Source: an uncultured Mollicutes bacterium
GTDB taxonomy: Bacteria; Bacillota_I; Bacilli_A; Acholeplasmatales; Anaeroplasmataceae
Length of the DNA: 13,971 nt
Direction: 5' to 3'
NCBI GenBank assembly: GCA_947174685.1
Contig: CAMWJY010000006.1
Span: 1 to 13,971, forward strand
Shown here: positions 6,243 to 12,892 of the stretch, one piece after another
Position numbering within the stretch: the first letter of the stretch is position 1
How the letters are laid out: every line of letters begins with the position of its first letter
Position numbers and translations under genes: made by a program
Notes under the pieces: generated by a model
The model's database searches: none
What the model saw: only the letters and a program-made list of their open reading frames with translations
Told to the model about the DNA's origin: nothing

Positions 6243-9053
6243 ATGGATTATATTACAATAAAAGGAGCTCGGGAGAACAATTTAAAAAATATCTCGATAG
6301 AGCTTCCTAAAAATAAATTTATAGTAATGACAGGCTTATCTGGATCAGGAAAATCTTCCTTAGCCTTTGATACGATTTATCAGGAAGGTCAAAGACGCTT
6401 TGTAGAATCCTTATCCAGCTATGCAAGACAGTTTATAGGTTCTATGGATAAACCGGATGTAGATAGTATAGAAGGACTATCCCCAGCGATTTCAATTGAC
6501 CAGAAATCTGCCAGTCATAACCCTCGTTCCACTGTAGGAACTGTAACAGAAATCTATGATTATTTACGTGTCCTTTTCGCAAGAATTGGTACACCTTACT
6601 GTCCTACACACCATATTCCTATTTCTTCATTTTCTAATGAACAAATTGTAAATAAGATTTTAGAATTGCCAGAGGGCACTAAAATCTTTATAACCTCTCC
6701 AGTAGTATTTAGAGAAAAAGGAGAGCATAAAGCAGTTTTTACAAAGTATCTTCAGGAAGGCTTTGTAAGAGCCATAGTAGATGGTGAGACAATAGAATTA
6801 GATCAGCCAGTAGCTTTAGAAAAGACAAAGAAGCATACGATTGAAATTGTGGTAGAACGTTTAATTTTAAAGGAAGGAGTACGTAGTAGAATTGCCGAGG
6901 CAGTAGAGCTTGCGGTGAAGTATTCTAAGGGCTATGTTCAGGTATATTCTAATAATGAGCCCACCTTTTATTCTACTGTGCATGCATGTCCAGAATGTGG
7001 CTATTCTTTGGCTACTTTAGAGCCAAGAATCTTTTCTTTCAATAACCCATTAGGGGCTTGTCCAGATTGTAATGGTCTTGGGAAGAAGCTTACAGTTTCA
7101 GCTGATTTGGTTATTGATGGTGATAAGTCCTTAGAAAAGGGCTGTATAGTCCCTTATCGAAATCAGGATAAGGAAAACTTAAATAATGCTATGCTTGAAC
7201 AGACCTGTAGCTATTATAATATCGATATGAAGAAGCCTTTTAAGGATTTAACCGAAGAACAAAAGAAGGTTATTCTTTATGGCTCTAAAGATATAATTAG
7301 CTTCAAATTACGTTCTACAAGTGGGCGTGTTCATGATAAAAAGGATTACTTTGAAGGTATTATTACAAACTTTCAAAGAAGATATGTAGAAACAAATAGT
7401 GACTGGATTAGAGACTGGATTGAAACCTACATGGTAGAGCATCAATGTTCTAGCTGTAAAGGTGCTAGATTGAATCCAAGTATTTTAAATATTTATATTG
7501 AGGATAAAAACATTTATGATGTTTGTTCTATGCCTATAGATGAGCTTTATGACTGGTTTAAAGGATTAAAGCTAAGTGAAGAAAAACAGGTCATCTCTAG
7601 ACTTGCCATTAAAGAGATTTGTGATCGTTTAACCTTCCTTAAAAATGTAGGACTGGAGTATTTAACCTTAAGTCGTTCTGCGGAAACCTTATCTGGTGGC
7701 GAAGCACAAAGAATTCGTTTGGCTACCCAAATTGGATCCAGATTAACAGGCGTTTTATATGTATTAGATGAACCTTCCATTGGTCTGCATCAGCGTGATA
7801 ATGCAAGATTAATCAACACATTAAAGGAAATGCGTGATTTAGGAAACACCTTGATTGTTGTTGAGCATGATGATGAAACAATGAAGGCTTGTGATTATCT
7901 TGTAGATATTGGACCAAAAGCGGGAATCCATGGTGGAGGGGTTGTAGCAAAGGGTACACCTCAAGAGGTTATGGCAAGTCCTGATAGTATTACAGGAGCC
8001 TATCTATCTGGTCGTATGAAAATTGAGGTTCCTGAAACGAGAAGAAAGGGAAATAAAAAATCTATAAAAATTATTGGCGCTAAGGAAAATAATTTAAAAA
8101 ATATTAATGTAACCTTCCCATTAGGAGTGATTACTTGTGTAACTGGTGTATCTGGATCAGGAAAATCTACTTTAGTAAATGAGGTATTATATAAAAATGC
8201 CTATGTAAGACTTTATTCTGCAAAAAAGGTTTCACCAGGAGCAGTTAAGAAAATAGAAGGCTTAGAAAATATAGATCGTATTGTTCACATTTCTCAACAA
8301 CCAATTGGACGTACTCCTAGAAGTAATCCTGCGACCTATACAGGTGTATTTGATGATATCAGAGATTTATTTAGTCAAACAACAGATGCTAAAATCAAAG
8401 GATATGACAAATCCAGATTCTCCTTTAATGTTAGAGGAGGAAGATGTGAGGCATGTTCTGGAGATGGTGTAAAAAGAATTTCTATGCATTTCTTACCAGA
8501 TGTCTTTGTTCCATGTGAGGTTTGTCATGGCACGAGATATCAACAGGAAACTCTAGATGTGAAATTTAAAGGAAAGAATATTGCAGATGTATTAGATATG
8601 ACTGTAGAGGATGCTGTAGAATTTTTTGATGCTTTCCCTAAAATTAAAGCAAAGCTTCAAACCATTTATGATGTTGGCTTAGGCTATATCAAGCTAGGAC
8701 AATCCTCAACGACCTTATCTGGTGGTGAGGCACAGCGTGTTAAGCTAGCTTATGAATTACATTCTAAAATATCACCACGATCATTATATATTCTAGATGA
8801 GCCAACTACCGGATTACATGTAGATGATATTAAGCGTTTAATGGAGGTTATCTCTAGAATTGCAGATGCTGGAGCCACTGTCATCATTATTGAACATAAT
8901 TTAGATGTAATTAAGCTTGCAGATTATATTATCGATTTAGGACCTGAGGGTGGAAATCGTGGTGGAATGGTGCAATATGAAGGGACACCAGAAGAGCTTG
9001 TGAAGAAATGTAATTCTTACACCGCTCAATATTTAAGGCCACTATTAAAGTAA
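6243..9053 (+). CDS. uvrA: Excinuclease ABC subunit A (DNA damage recognition ATPase)
   Basis: UvrA scans DNA for bulky lesions as a dimer and loads UvrB in nucleotide excision repair. The 936-residue product has two ABC ATPase modules. The first has Walker A G-L-S-G-S-G-K-S (31-38), signature L-S-G-G-E (about 483) and Walker B L-Y-V-L-D-E-P (D509). The second has Walker A G-V-S-G-S-G-K-S (about 635-642), signature L-S-G-G-E (about 825) and Walker B with D852. Zinc-module cysteines are present as C249/C252/C273/C276, C402/C405 and C735/C738/C758/C761. I chose ATG 6243 because GAGGTG lies four bases upstream; a TTG at 6231 in the same frame has no ribosome binding site and would add four atypical residues. 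No uvrB or uvrC is in the window. A terminator follows directly. Confidence 0.97.
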   Translation: MDYITIKGARENNLKNISIELPKNKFIVMTGLSGSGKSSLAFDTIYQEGQRRFVESLSSYARQFIGSMDKPDVDSIEGLSPAISIDQKSASHNPRSTVGTVTEIYDYLRVLFARIGTPYCPTHHIPISSFSNEQIVNKILELPEGTKIFITSPVVFREKGEHKAVFTKYLQEGFVRAIVDGETIELDQPVALEKTKKHTIEIVVERLILKEGVRSRIAEAVELAVKYSKGYVQVYSNNEPTFYSTVHACPECGYSLATLEPRIFSFNNPLGACPDCNGLGKKLTVSADLVIDGDKSLEKGCIVPYRNQDKENLNNAMLEQTCSYYNIDMKKPFKDLTEEQKKVILYGSKDIISFKLRSTSGRVHDKKDYFEGIITNFQRRYVETNSDWIRDWIETYMVEHQCSSCKGARLNPSILNIYIEDKNIYDVCSMPIDELYDWFKGLKLSEEKQVISRLAIKEICDRLTFLKNVGLEYLTLSRSAETLSGGEAQRIRLATQIGSRLTGVLYVLDEPSIGLHQRDNARLINTLKEMRDLGNTLIVVEHDDETMKACDYLVDIGPKAGIHGGGVVAKGTPQEVMASPDSITGAYLSGRMKIEVPETRRKGNKKSIKIIGAKENNLKNINVTFPLGVITCVTGVSGSGKSTLVNEVLYKNAYVRLYSAKKVSPGAVKKIEGLENIDRIVHISQQPIGRTPRSNPATYTGVFDDIRDLFSQTTDAKIKGYDKSRFSFNVRGGRCEACSGDGVKRISMHFLPDVFVPCEVCHGTRYQQETLDVKFKGKNIADVLDMTVEDAVEFFDAFPKIKAKLQTIYDVGLGYIKLGQSSTTLSGGEAQRVKLAYELHSKISPRSLYILDEPTTGLHVDDIKRLMEVISRIADAGATVIIIEHNLDVIKLADYIIDLGPEGGNRGGMVQYEGTPEELVKKCNSYTAQYLRPLLK

Positions 9054-9085
9054 AAGAATCTCTATTTTTAGAGATTTTTTCTTTT
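9054..9085 (+). terminator. Intrinsic terminator of ligA-uvrA
   Basis: An 8-bp stem (AATCTCTA at 9057-9064, TAGAGATT at 9069-9076) with a TTTT loop leads into a six-T run from 9075. A-T and G-T pairs outside the core can lengthen it. It begins immediately after the uvrA stop. Confidence 0.85.
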
Positions 9086-9100
9086 AAGCAATAAGAAAGG

Positions 9101-9114
9101 GCAAATTTATTTGC
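9101..9114. promoter_or_regulatory. Perfect inverted repeat GCAAAT-TT-ATTTGC overlapping a -35 box
   Basis: The six-base arms are perfectly complementary around TT. The right end (9111-9114) forms the first four bases of the -35 box TTGCTA. The placement is that of an operator where a bound dimeric repressor would block RNA polymerase, but no regulator is identified. It is not a terminator, as no T-tract follows. Confidence 0.4.
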
Positions 9115-9139
9115 TAAAATGCAATTATTATTATATAAT
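9111..9139 (+). promoter_or_regulatory. Promoter upstream of the four-helix membrane protein and lgt region
   Basis: TTGCTA (9111-9116) and a consensus TATAAT (9134-9139) are 17 bases apart. The expected start point is near 9146, about 35 bases before the ATG at 9182. As no terminator is visible before acpS, this promoter may also drive lgt-ppaX, whiA and acpS. Confidence 0.7.
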
Positions 9140-9181
9140 AATAGGGTATGCTTGTTTTTATAGTTGGAGGTGAGGATAAGG

Positions 9182-9736
9182 ATGAATCAAGATAAAAAGG
9201 ATCAGATTAGACAAAATTTGGAGTATGCTAAGCAGGAATTAGAAGAATTAAAATCAAGAAATCCTGATGGCAATTATGATGAGTTAGAATTTATGATAAA
9301 AAAAATGGAAGACTTATTGGATAAAAATGATACCAGTTCTAAGTCTGGCATAGGTTTATTATTTAAACTCTTATTGTTTTTTATCTTGGCATATGTATCT
9401 TGTACCTTAGGTGTTACAGCAGTTTTTGGTTTTTCCCACTCTTTGCTAAGCCCTATTCCGTCTGTACAGTTCATCACTATAGTTCCTTTAACCTCATTAG
9501 TTTTATTTATAGTCCTTCGTATATTAAATTATATCAGCAATAAGGCTACGAAGCAGCCTATCTTTTCTATGATTCTTTTTGGAATTTTGGTAATCGTTGG
9601 TATGGCATTTTTAGATGATATGTGTATTCATCTATGTAGTAGCTTAGATAAATCTTTAGTTATGGCGACGGTGTTACTTATAACGACTTCGTTAATAGAT
9701 CTATTTGTAACACAGAAATTATATTTGAAAATATAA
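9182..9736 (+). CDS. Small membrane protein with N-terminal coiled coil, function unknown
   Basis: The 184-residue product begins with a charged, probably coiled-coil cytoplasmic segment (residues 1-52, with Leu, Glu and Lys in heptad-like spacing). Four hydrophobic helices follow, at about 57-82, 95-117, 128-147 and 158-177, and the protein ends with a short lysine-containing tail. I see no catalytic motif, and the family is not recognised. ATG 9182 is chosen because a strong GGAGGTGA (9166-9173) lies eight bases upstream; an in-frame TTG at 9164 starts inside that region and cannot use it. The gene has its own promoter with an overlapping inverted repeat and is followed by lgt-ppaX after 96 bases without a terminator. 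A link to cell-envelope function is possible from this context only. Confidence 0.85.
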   Translation: MNQDKKDQIRQNLEYAKQELEELKSRNPDGNYDELEFMIKKMEDLLDKNDTSSKSGIGLLFKLLLFFILAYVSCTLGVTAVFGFSHSLLSPIPSVQFITIVPLTSLVLFIVLRILNYISNKATKQPIFSMILFGILVIVGMAFLDDMCIHLCSSLDKSLVMATVLLITTSLIDLFVTQKLYLKI

Positions 9737-9832
9737 AAGAAGCTTATAGTATTATGCTTAGATAGCAATATGATAGATTAGAAATTTCAATGATTCAAAA
9801 GATAGATAAAAAATCAAAAGGAGGAAAGAATA

Positions 9833-11311
9833 ATGCTTAATTATATAAATCCATCATTTTCTTTATTTGGACTCGAGATCAGGTGGTATGCAATATGTAT
9901 TTTAATAGGAGTCATTCTTGCTGTACTAGCTGGAGTAAAGGAAGGCAAAAAAATAGGCATTCCTAGTGATTATATTTATACAGGAGTAGTGATTGTACTT
10001 CCTTGTGCAATTCTAGGAGCACGTTTTTGGTGGGATATTTTTAATGCAGGTTCCATTCATTCCTTTACAGATGTCTTTGCAGTATGGCAAGGTGGACTAG
10101 CTATCCAAGGTGGTGTGTTAGCTGCATTACTCACTATCTATATTTATTGTAGAGTACGTAAGTTTTCATTTTATCGGATTTTAGATGTAGTAGCTCCAGG
10201 TTTTTTGATTGGACAGATTTGTGGCCGTTGGGGGAACTTTTGTAATCATGAGCTTTATGGACCTATAGTTCAAAATGTTGACCTATTTAAAAAGCTTTTA
10301 CCTAGCTTTATCACAGAAAATATGTATATAAAGGATCATTTGACAACTGCATATCGTCATCCAACCTTTTTATATGAATCCATATTAAATTTAGTTGGTC
10401 TAGTATTGATGATGGTTGCTAGAAGAAAGTTTAAGAAATTGGAATCTGGAGATTTAATTGGTGGGTATTTGGTTTGGTATGGGCTTGTAAGAATTCCTAT
10501 TGAAATTTTACGAAGCAACAGTGGTGCAAATGAAATTTTAATGGCTGGTCCAATTCCTATGTCTATTTTAATTAGTATCATCTTTATAGTTTGTGGAATA
10601 GCATTCTTAATAGTAAAACGATTTGTCGGACCAAGAACAAATTATCAAGAGCTTATGCAAAAGATTAAAGAAAACAAATATGACACCATTTTATTTGATT
10701 TAGATGGGACACTTTTAAATACAAGAGAGCTTATTAATAGAAGTTTCGTCCATACCTTTGGACATTTCAGACCAGATAAGGTTTTAACTGATGAAGAATT
10801 AGATTCATTTTTTGGCCCATCCTTACGTCAAACCTTCTCTAGATATAGTGATGATGAAAATGAAATTGAAGAGATGGTTAAATATTATAGAGATTTTAAT
10901 GTAGCACTTCATGATGAGGTTGTTACAGCCTTTCCTGGAGCTAAGAGTATCATTAAAGCCTTAGCTAGAAAAGGGTATAAGGTAGGTGTAGTATCCTCAA
11001 AGAAAACAGATTTAGTTGAGCACGGACTTGATTTGTTTGGTATGCTTGATAATGTACGTGTTGTTATTGGAGAAGAGGATGTAAATCATCCAAAGCCAGA
11101 TCCTGAAGGAATTTTAAAGGCTATGGAGATGCTTCATAGTAAAAAGGCATTATATGTTGGTGATGGTGTAGGTGATATTGAGGCTGGAAAAAATGCAGGT
11201 ATAGATACGATAGGTGTACTATATTCTGACCGTAAGGAACAGATTATTGCTGCCGAGCCTACGTATACCATAAAGAGCTTAAGTGATATTTTAACGATTT
11301 TAGTGGAGTAG
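9833..11311 (+). CDS. lgt: Fused prolipoprotein diacylglyceryl transferase (Lgt) and PpaX-like HAD phosphatase
   Basis: Residues 1-265 form an integral membrane Lgt, which moves diacylglycerol from phosphatidylglycerol to the lipobox Cys of prolipoproteins. It has about seven hydrophobic helices, the family signature G-R-W-G-N-F-x-N-x-E-x-x-G (131-143, with R132 matching E. coli R143), R-H-P-T-x-L-Y-E (175-182) and R227. Residues 283-492 form a HAD-superfamily hydrolase with D289-L-D291-G-T, motif II S388-S389, K421 in H-P-K-P-D-P, and G-D444-G-x-G-D448. It resembles PpaX, which in Bacillus subtilis hydrolyses pyrophosphate released by HPr kinase/phosphorylase and is encoded next to lgt. One uninterrupted frame joins the two through a short linker (about 262-282). 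Q92 replaces the His that is H103 in E. coli Lgt. An internal ATG at 10655 (M275) could start the HAD domain alone. AAGGAGG lies eight bases before the start; TTGAAA (9725) and TATTAT (9750), 19 bases apart, are a weak promoter candidate. Confidence 0.93.
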   Translation: MLNYINPSFSLFGLEIRWYAICILIGVILAVLAGVKEGKKIGIPSDYIYTGVVIVLPCAILGARFWWDIFNAGSIHSFTDVFAVWQGGLAIQGGVLAALLTIYIYCRVRKFSFYRILDVVAPGFLIGQICGRWGNFCNHELYGPIVQNVDLFKKLLPSFITENMYIKDHLTTAYRHPTFLYESILNLVGLVLMMVARRKFKKLESGDLIGGYLVWYGLVRIPIEILRSNSGANEILMAGPIPMSILISIIFIVCGIAFLIVKRFVGPRTNYQELMQKIKENKYDTILFDLDGTLLNTRELINRSFVHTFGHFRPDKVLTDEELDSFFGPSLRQTFSRYSDDENEIEEMVKYYRDFNVALHDEVVTAFPGAKSIIKALARKGYKVGVVSSKKTDLVEHGLDLFGMLDNVRVVIGEEDVNHPKPDPEGILKAMEMLHSKKALYVGDGVGDIEAGKNAGIDTIGVLYSDRKEQIIAAEPTYTIKSLSDILTILVE

Positions 11312-11314
11312 ATT

Positions 11315-12250
11315 ATGAGCTTTTCATTTGATGTAAAGGAAGATATTTTAAAAGTGAATATGGATGCTTCCTCACATCTTATTGAGCTTGAGGGCTGGTT
11401 GAGACTTGCTGGAGAAATTCATTTAAATCCGCTGCGCCTTGTTTTTTCTAGTGCAAACCTCCATATTCTCAGATATTATATAGGAATTTTGAAACAGCTT
11501 TATAGCAATACGAGTGTTAGTCTTGCTTCTAAGCAACAACAAAAGCTAAATCGTAAGACTATTTATTCCTGTATCATTGACGCTTCGGCAGAGACAATTA
11601 TAGAAGATATAAGCTTACTTGAACCAATCTCTGTTCGTAAGGAGGAAATCTTAAATGAGACTCAATTATCCTTAGCCTATTTAAGAGGAGCCTTCTTAGC
11701 TAAGGGGAGTGTAAATGATCCCAATACCTCTAATTATCATTTAGAGATTTCAACTGACAAGGAGCTTGAGGCTTTATTTATCCAAAGATTGATGAATCTT
11801 TATAATTTGAATGCCCGGATTGCAAAAAGGAGAAATCATCTTATTGTATATATTAAGGAAAAGGATCGCATCGTTGAATTCTTAAGACGCATTGGTGCCA
11901 ATGTCACGATGAATGAATTTGAAAATGCTATGATCAGACGTGAGATTTCAGCTAATATTAACCGGACCTTAAATACTGATGTTGCCAATCAGCAAAAGAC
12001 AAACCGCAGTTCTACAGAACAGATGAAATACATTACCTATTTGGAATATAATTATCCTTTGGAGCGTTTAGACTCTAAGCTTTTACTGGTAATGAAGGTC
12101 AGAAAGGAAAACCCAGAGGCTTCATTAAACGAGCTTGTAGATATAATAAATGCAAGATTTAATGACCAAATCACAAAGTCAGGACTAAATCACCGTTTCC
12201 GTAAAATAAAAGAAATTGCCTTGGATTATAAGGCTAGGAAGGAAGAATAA
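11315..12250 (+). CDS. whiA: DNA-binding protein WhiA
   Basis: WhiA is a conserved Gram-positive DNA-binding protein linked to cell division and chromosome organisation in Bacillus and to sporulation in Streptomyces. The 311-residue protein has the N-terminal region opening M-S-F-S-F-D-V-K-E-D, a degenerate LAGLIDADG-type domain with Y-L-R-G-A-F-L-A-K-G-S-V-N-D-P (122-136) and Y-H-L-E-I (141-145), and a C-terminal helix-turn-helix region (about 265-303) ending in the typical K-S-G-x-N-H-R-F-R-K-I. Homing-endonuclease catalytic activity is not expected in this family. It starts three bases after the lgt-ppaX stop, with GTGGAG in the upstream coding region as ribosome binding site, and is followed one base after its stop by acpS, so these genes form an operon. 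Length is normal. In B. subtilis whiA lies with yvcJ and glmR (yvcK); those neighbours are absent here. Confidence 0.95.
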   Translation: MSFSFDVKEDILKVNMDASSHLIELEGWLRLAGEIHLNPLRLVFSSANLHILRYYIGILKQLYSNTSVSLASKQQQKLNRKTIYSCIIDASAETIIEDISLLEPISVRKEEILNETQLSLAYLRGAFLAKGSVNDPNTSNYHLEISTDKELEALFIQRLMNLYNLNARIAKRRNHLIVYIKEKDRIVEFLRRIGANVTMNEFENAMIRREISANINRTLNTDVANQQKTNRSSTEQMKYITYLEYNYPLERLDSKLLLVMKVRKENPEASLNELVDIINARFNDQITKSGLNHRFRKIKEIALDYKARKEE

Positions 12251-12251
12251 T

Positions 12252-12593
12252 ATGCGTGTCGGTATTGACTTGGTAGAGCATAAGGATATGGAAAATAGGG
12301 ATGAGCGTTTTATAAGGCATATTTTGACAGAACAAGAGTACTCCTATTATTCCAGTATTACCAATAAAAAAAGAAGGATAGAATATCTATCCTCTCGTTT
12401 TGCCTGTAAGGAGGCAATCTTCAAATGCTATCAGACAAAGGTAGCATTTCAAGATATAACTATCCTAAATAATTCTCTTGGAGCTCCTTACGCTCTTATC
12501 CATGATAAGAAGTCTGAGCTTCAATTAAGCTTATCTCATACGGATAATTATAGTGTAGCTGTGGCTATTCTTCCATTAAATGATGACGATTAG
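12252..12593 (+). CDS. acpS: Holo-[acyl-carrier-protein] synthase
   Basis: AcpS transfers 4'-phosphopantetheine from coenzyme A to apo-acyl carrier protein, enabling fatty acid and phospholipid synthesis. The 113-residue product carries G-I-D-L-V-E (4-9, with the Mg-binding D6), R-F-A-C-K-E-A-I-F-K (49-58, with E54), and the C-terminal S-L-S-H-T-D-N-Y-S-V-A-V-A block (93-105). Length is close to the usual 115-125. ATG 12252 is one base after the whiA stop and has AAGGAAG six bases upstream; the longer frame from TTG 12216 overlaps whiA and adds residues foreign to the family. The last 29 bases overlap the minus-strand DUF378-type gene. No intrinsic terminator is visible after the stop, so transcripts may run into that gene in antisense. 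Confidence 0.95.
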   Translation: MRVGIDLVEHKDMENRDERFIRHILTEQEYSYYSSITNKKRRIEYLSSRFACKEAIFKCYQTKVAFQDITILNNSLGAPYALIHDKKSELQLSLSHTDNYSVAVAILPLNDDD

Positions 12594-12777
12594 GTAAGAA
12601 TAAAGCTACAATATTGAATAAGGCACAGATTCCAATGAAGATATAAACTATTCTTGTTAGAACAGAGCCTTCGCGAAATAACCATGTAACAATATTAAAA
12701 TTAAATATTCCTACTAAAGCCCATGCTATACCGCCGACAATGGTGAATACAAGGGCTATTTTTTGTATTACAGACAT
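12565..12777 (-). CDS. DUF378-type small membrane protein
   Basis: The 70-residue protein has two hydrophobic helices (about residues 5-29 and 41-61) joined by a short loop. The pattern A-W-A-L-V-G-I-F-N-F-N-I-V ... R-I-V-Y-I-F-I-G-I-C-A-L resembles the DUF378 family (G-x-x-N-W-x-x-V-G-x-F-x-x-x-L-V ... R-x-I-Y-x-x-V-G), whose function is unknown. I placed the start at the minus-strand ATG at 12777 because AAAGGAGG lies upstream with ten bases between GGAGG and the ATG; an ATG at 12801 precedes that site and has no ribosome binding site of its own. The gene is convergent with acpS, sharing 29 bases at the 3' ends, and divergent from the YdcC-like lipoprotein gene. It interrupts what would otherwise be a co-directional acpS-ydcC pair. 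Confidence 0.8.
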   Translation of the reverse strand: MSVIQKIALVFTIVGGIAWALVGIFNFNIVTWLFREGSVLTRIVYIFIGICALFNIVALFLPNRHHLMEE

Positions 12778-12829
12778 TTCTTTACTTCCTCCTTTATTCA
12801 TAGTTTTAACGAAAAGAGTTAACTTTATG

Positions 12830-12841
12830 CATAGTTCTATG
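12830..12841. promoter_or_regulatory. Inverted repeat CATAG-TT-CTATG in the divergent intergenic region
   Basis: The five-base arms are perfect around TT, between the DUF378-type gene and the lipoprotein gene. The site would lie in the leader of the minus-strand transcript and upstream of the lipoprotein start, so it could be an operator for either. Arms this short occur by chance, so the call is tentative. Confidence 0.25.
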
Positions 12842-12863
12842 GATTAAAGCATATTGTTTAGTG

Positions 12864-12892
12864 ATTATAAAAGATGGGTGGAAAAATGAAAA
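12864..12892 (-). promoter_or_regulatory. Candidate promoter of the DUF378-type gene
   Basis: Read on the minus strand, TTTTCA (12892-12887) and a consensus TATAAT (12869-12864) are 17 bases apart. Transcription would begin near 12857, giving a leader of about 80 bases. The -35 box overlaps the first codons of the divergent lipoprotein gene. A plus-strand promoter for that gene could not be assigned with confidence. Confidence 0.5.

Noticed and set aside
8281..8472. Plus-strand open frame inside uvrA
   Set aside because: It is a shadow frame of the zinc-module and linker region of UvrA, with no independent signals.
9164..9166. TTG start for the four-helix membrane protein
   Set aside because: The strong GGAGGTGA site lies downstream of it and serves ATG 9182.
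10617..10681. Frameshift or assembly error joining lgt and ppaX
   Set aside because: The frame is continuous with no homopolymer run at the junction and a plausible linker; both domains keep complete motif sets, so I treat the fusion as real.
12216..12218. TTG start for acpS
   Set aside because: It overlaps whiA by 35 bases and adds residues foreign to AcpS; ATG 12252 gives the family N-terminus M-R-V-G-I-D.
12556..12567. TAGC-TGTG-GCTA hairpin near the end of acpS as a bidirectional terminator
   Set aside because: The stem has only four pairs, lies inside coding sequence and has no T-tract on either strand.
12799..12801. Minus-strand ATG giving a 78-residue DUF378 protein
   Set aside because: The AAAGGAGG site would be inside the coding region, and nothing like a ribosome binding site precedes this ATG.
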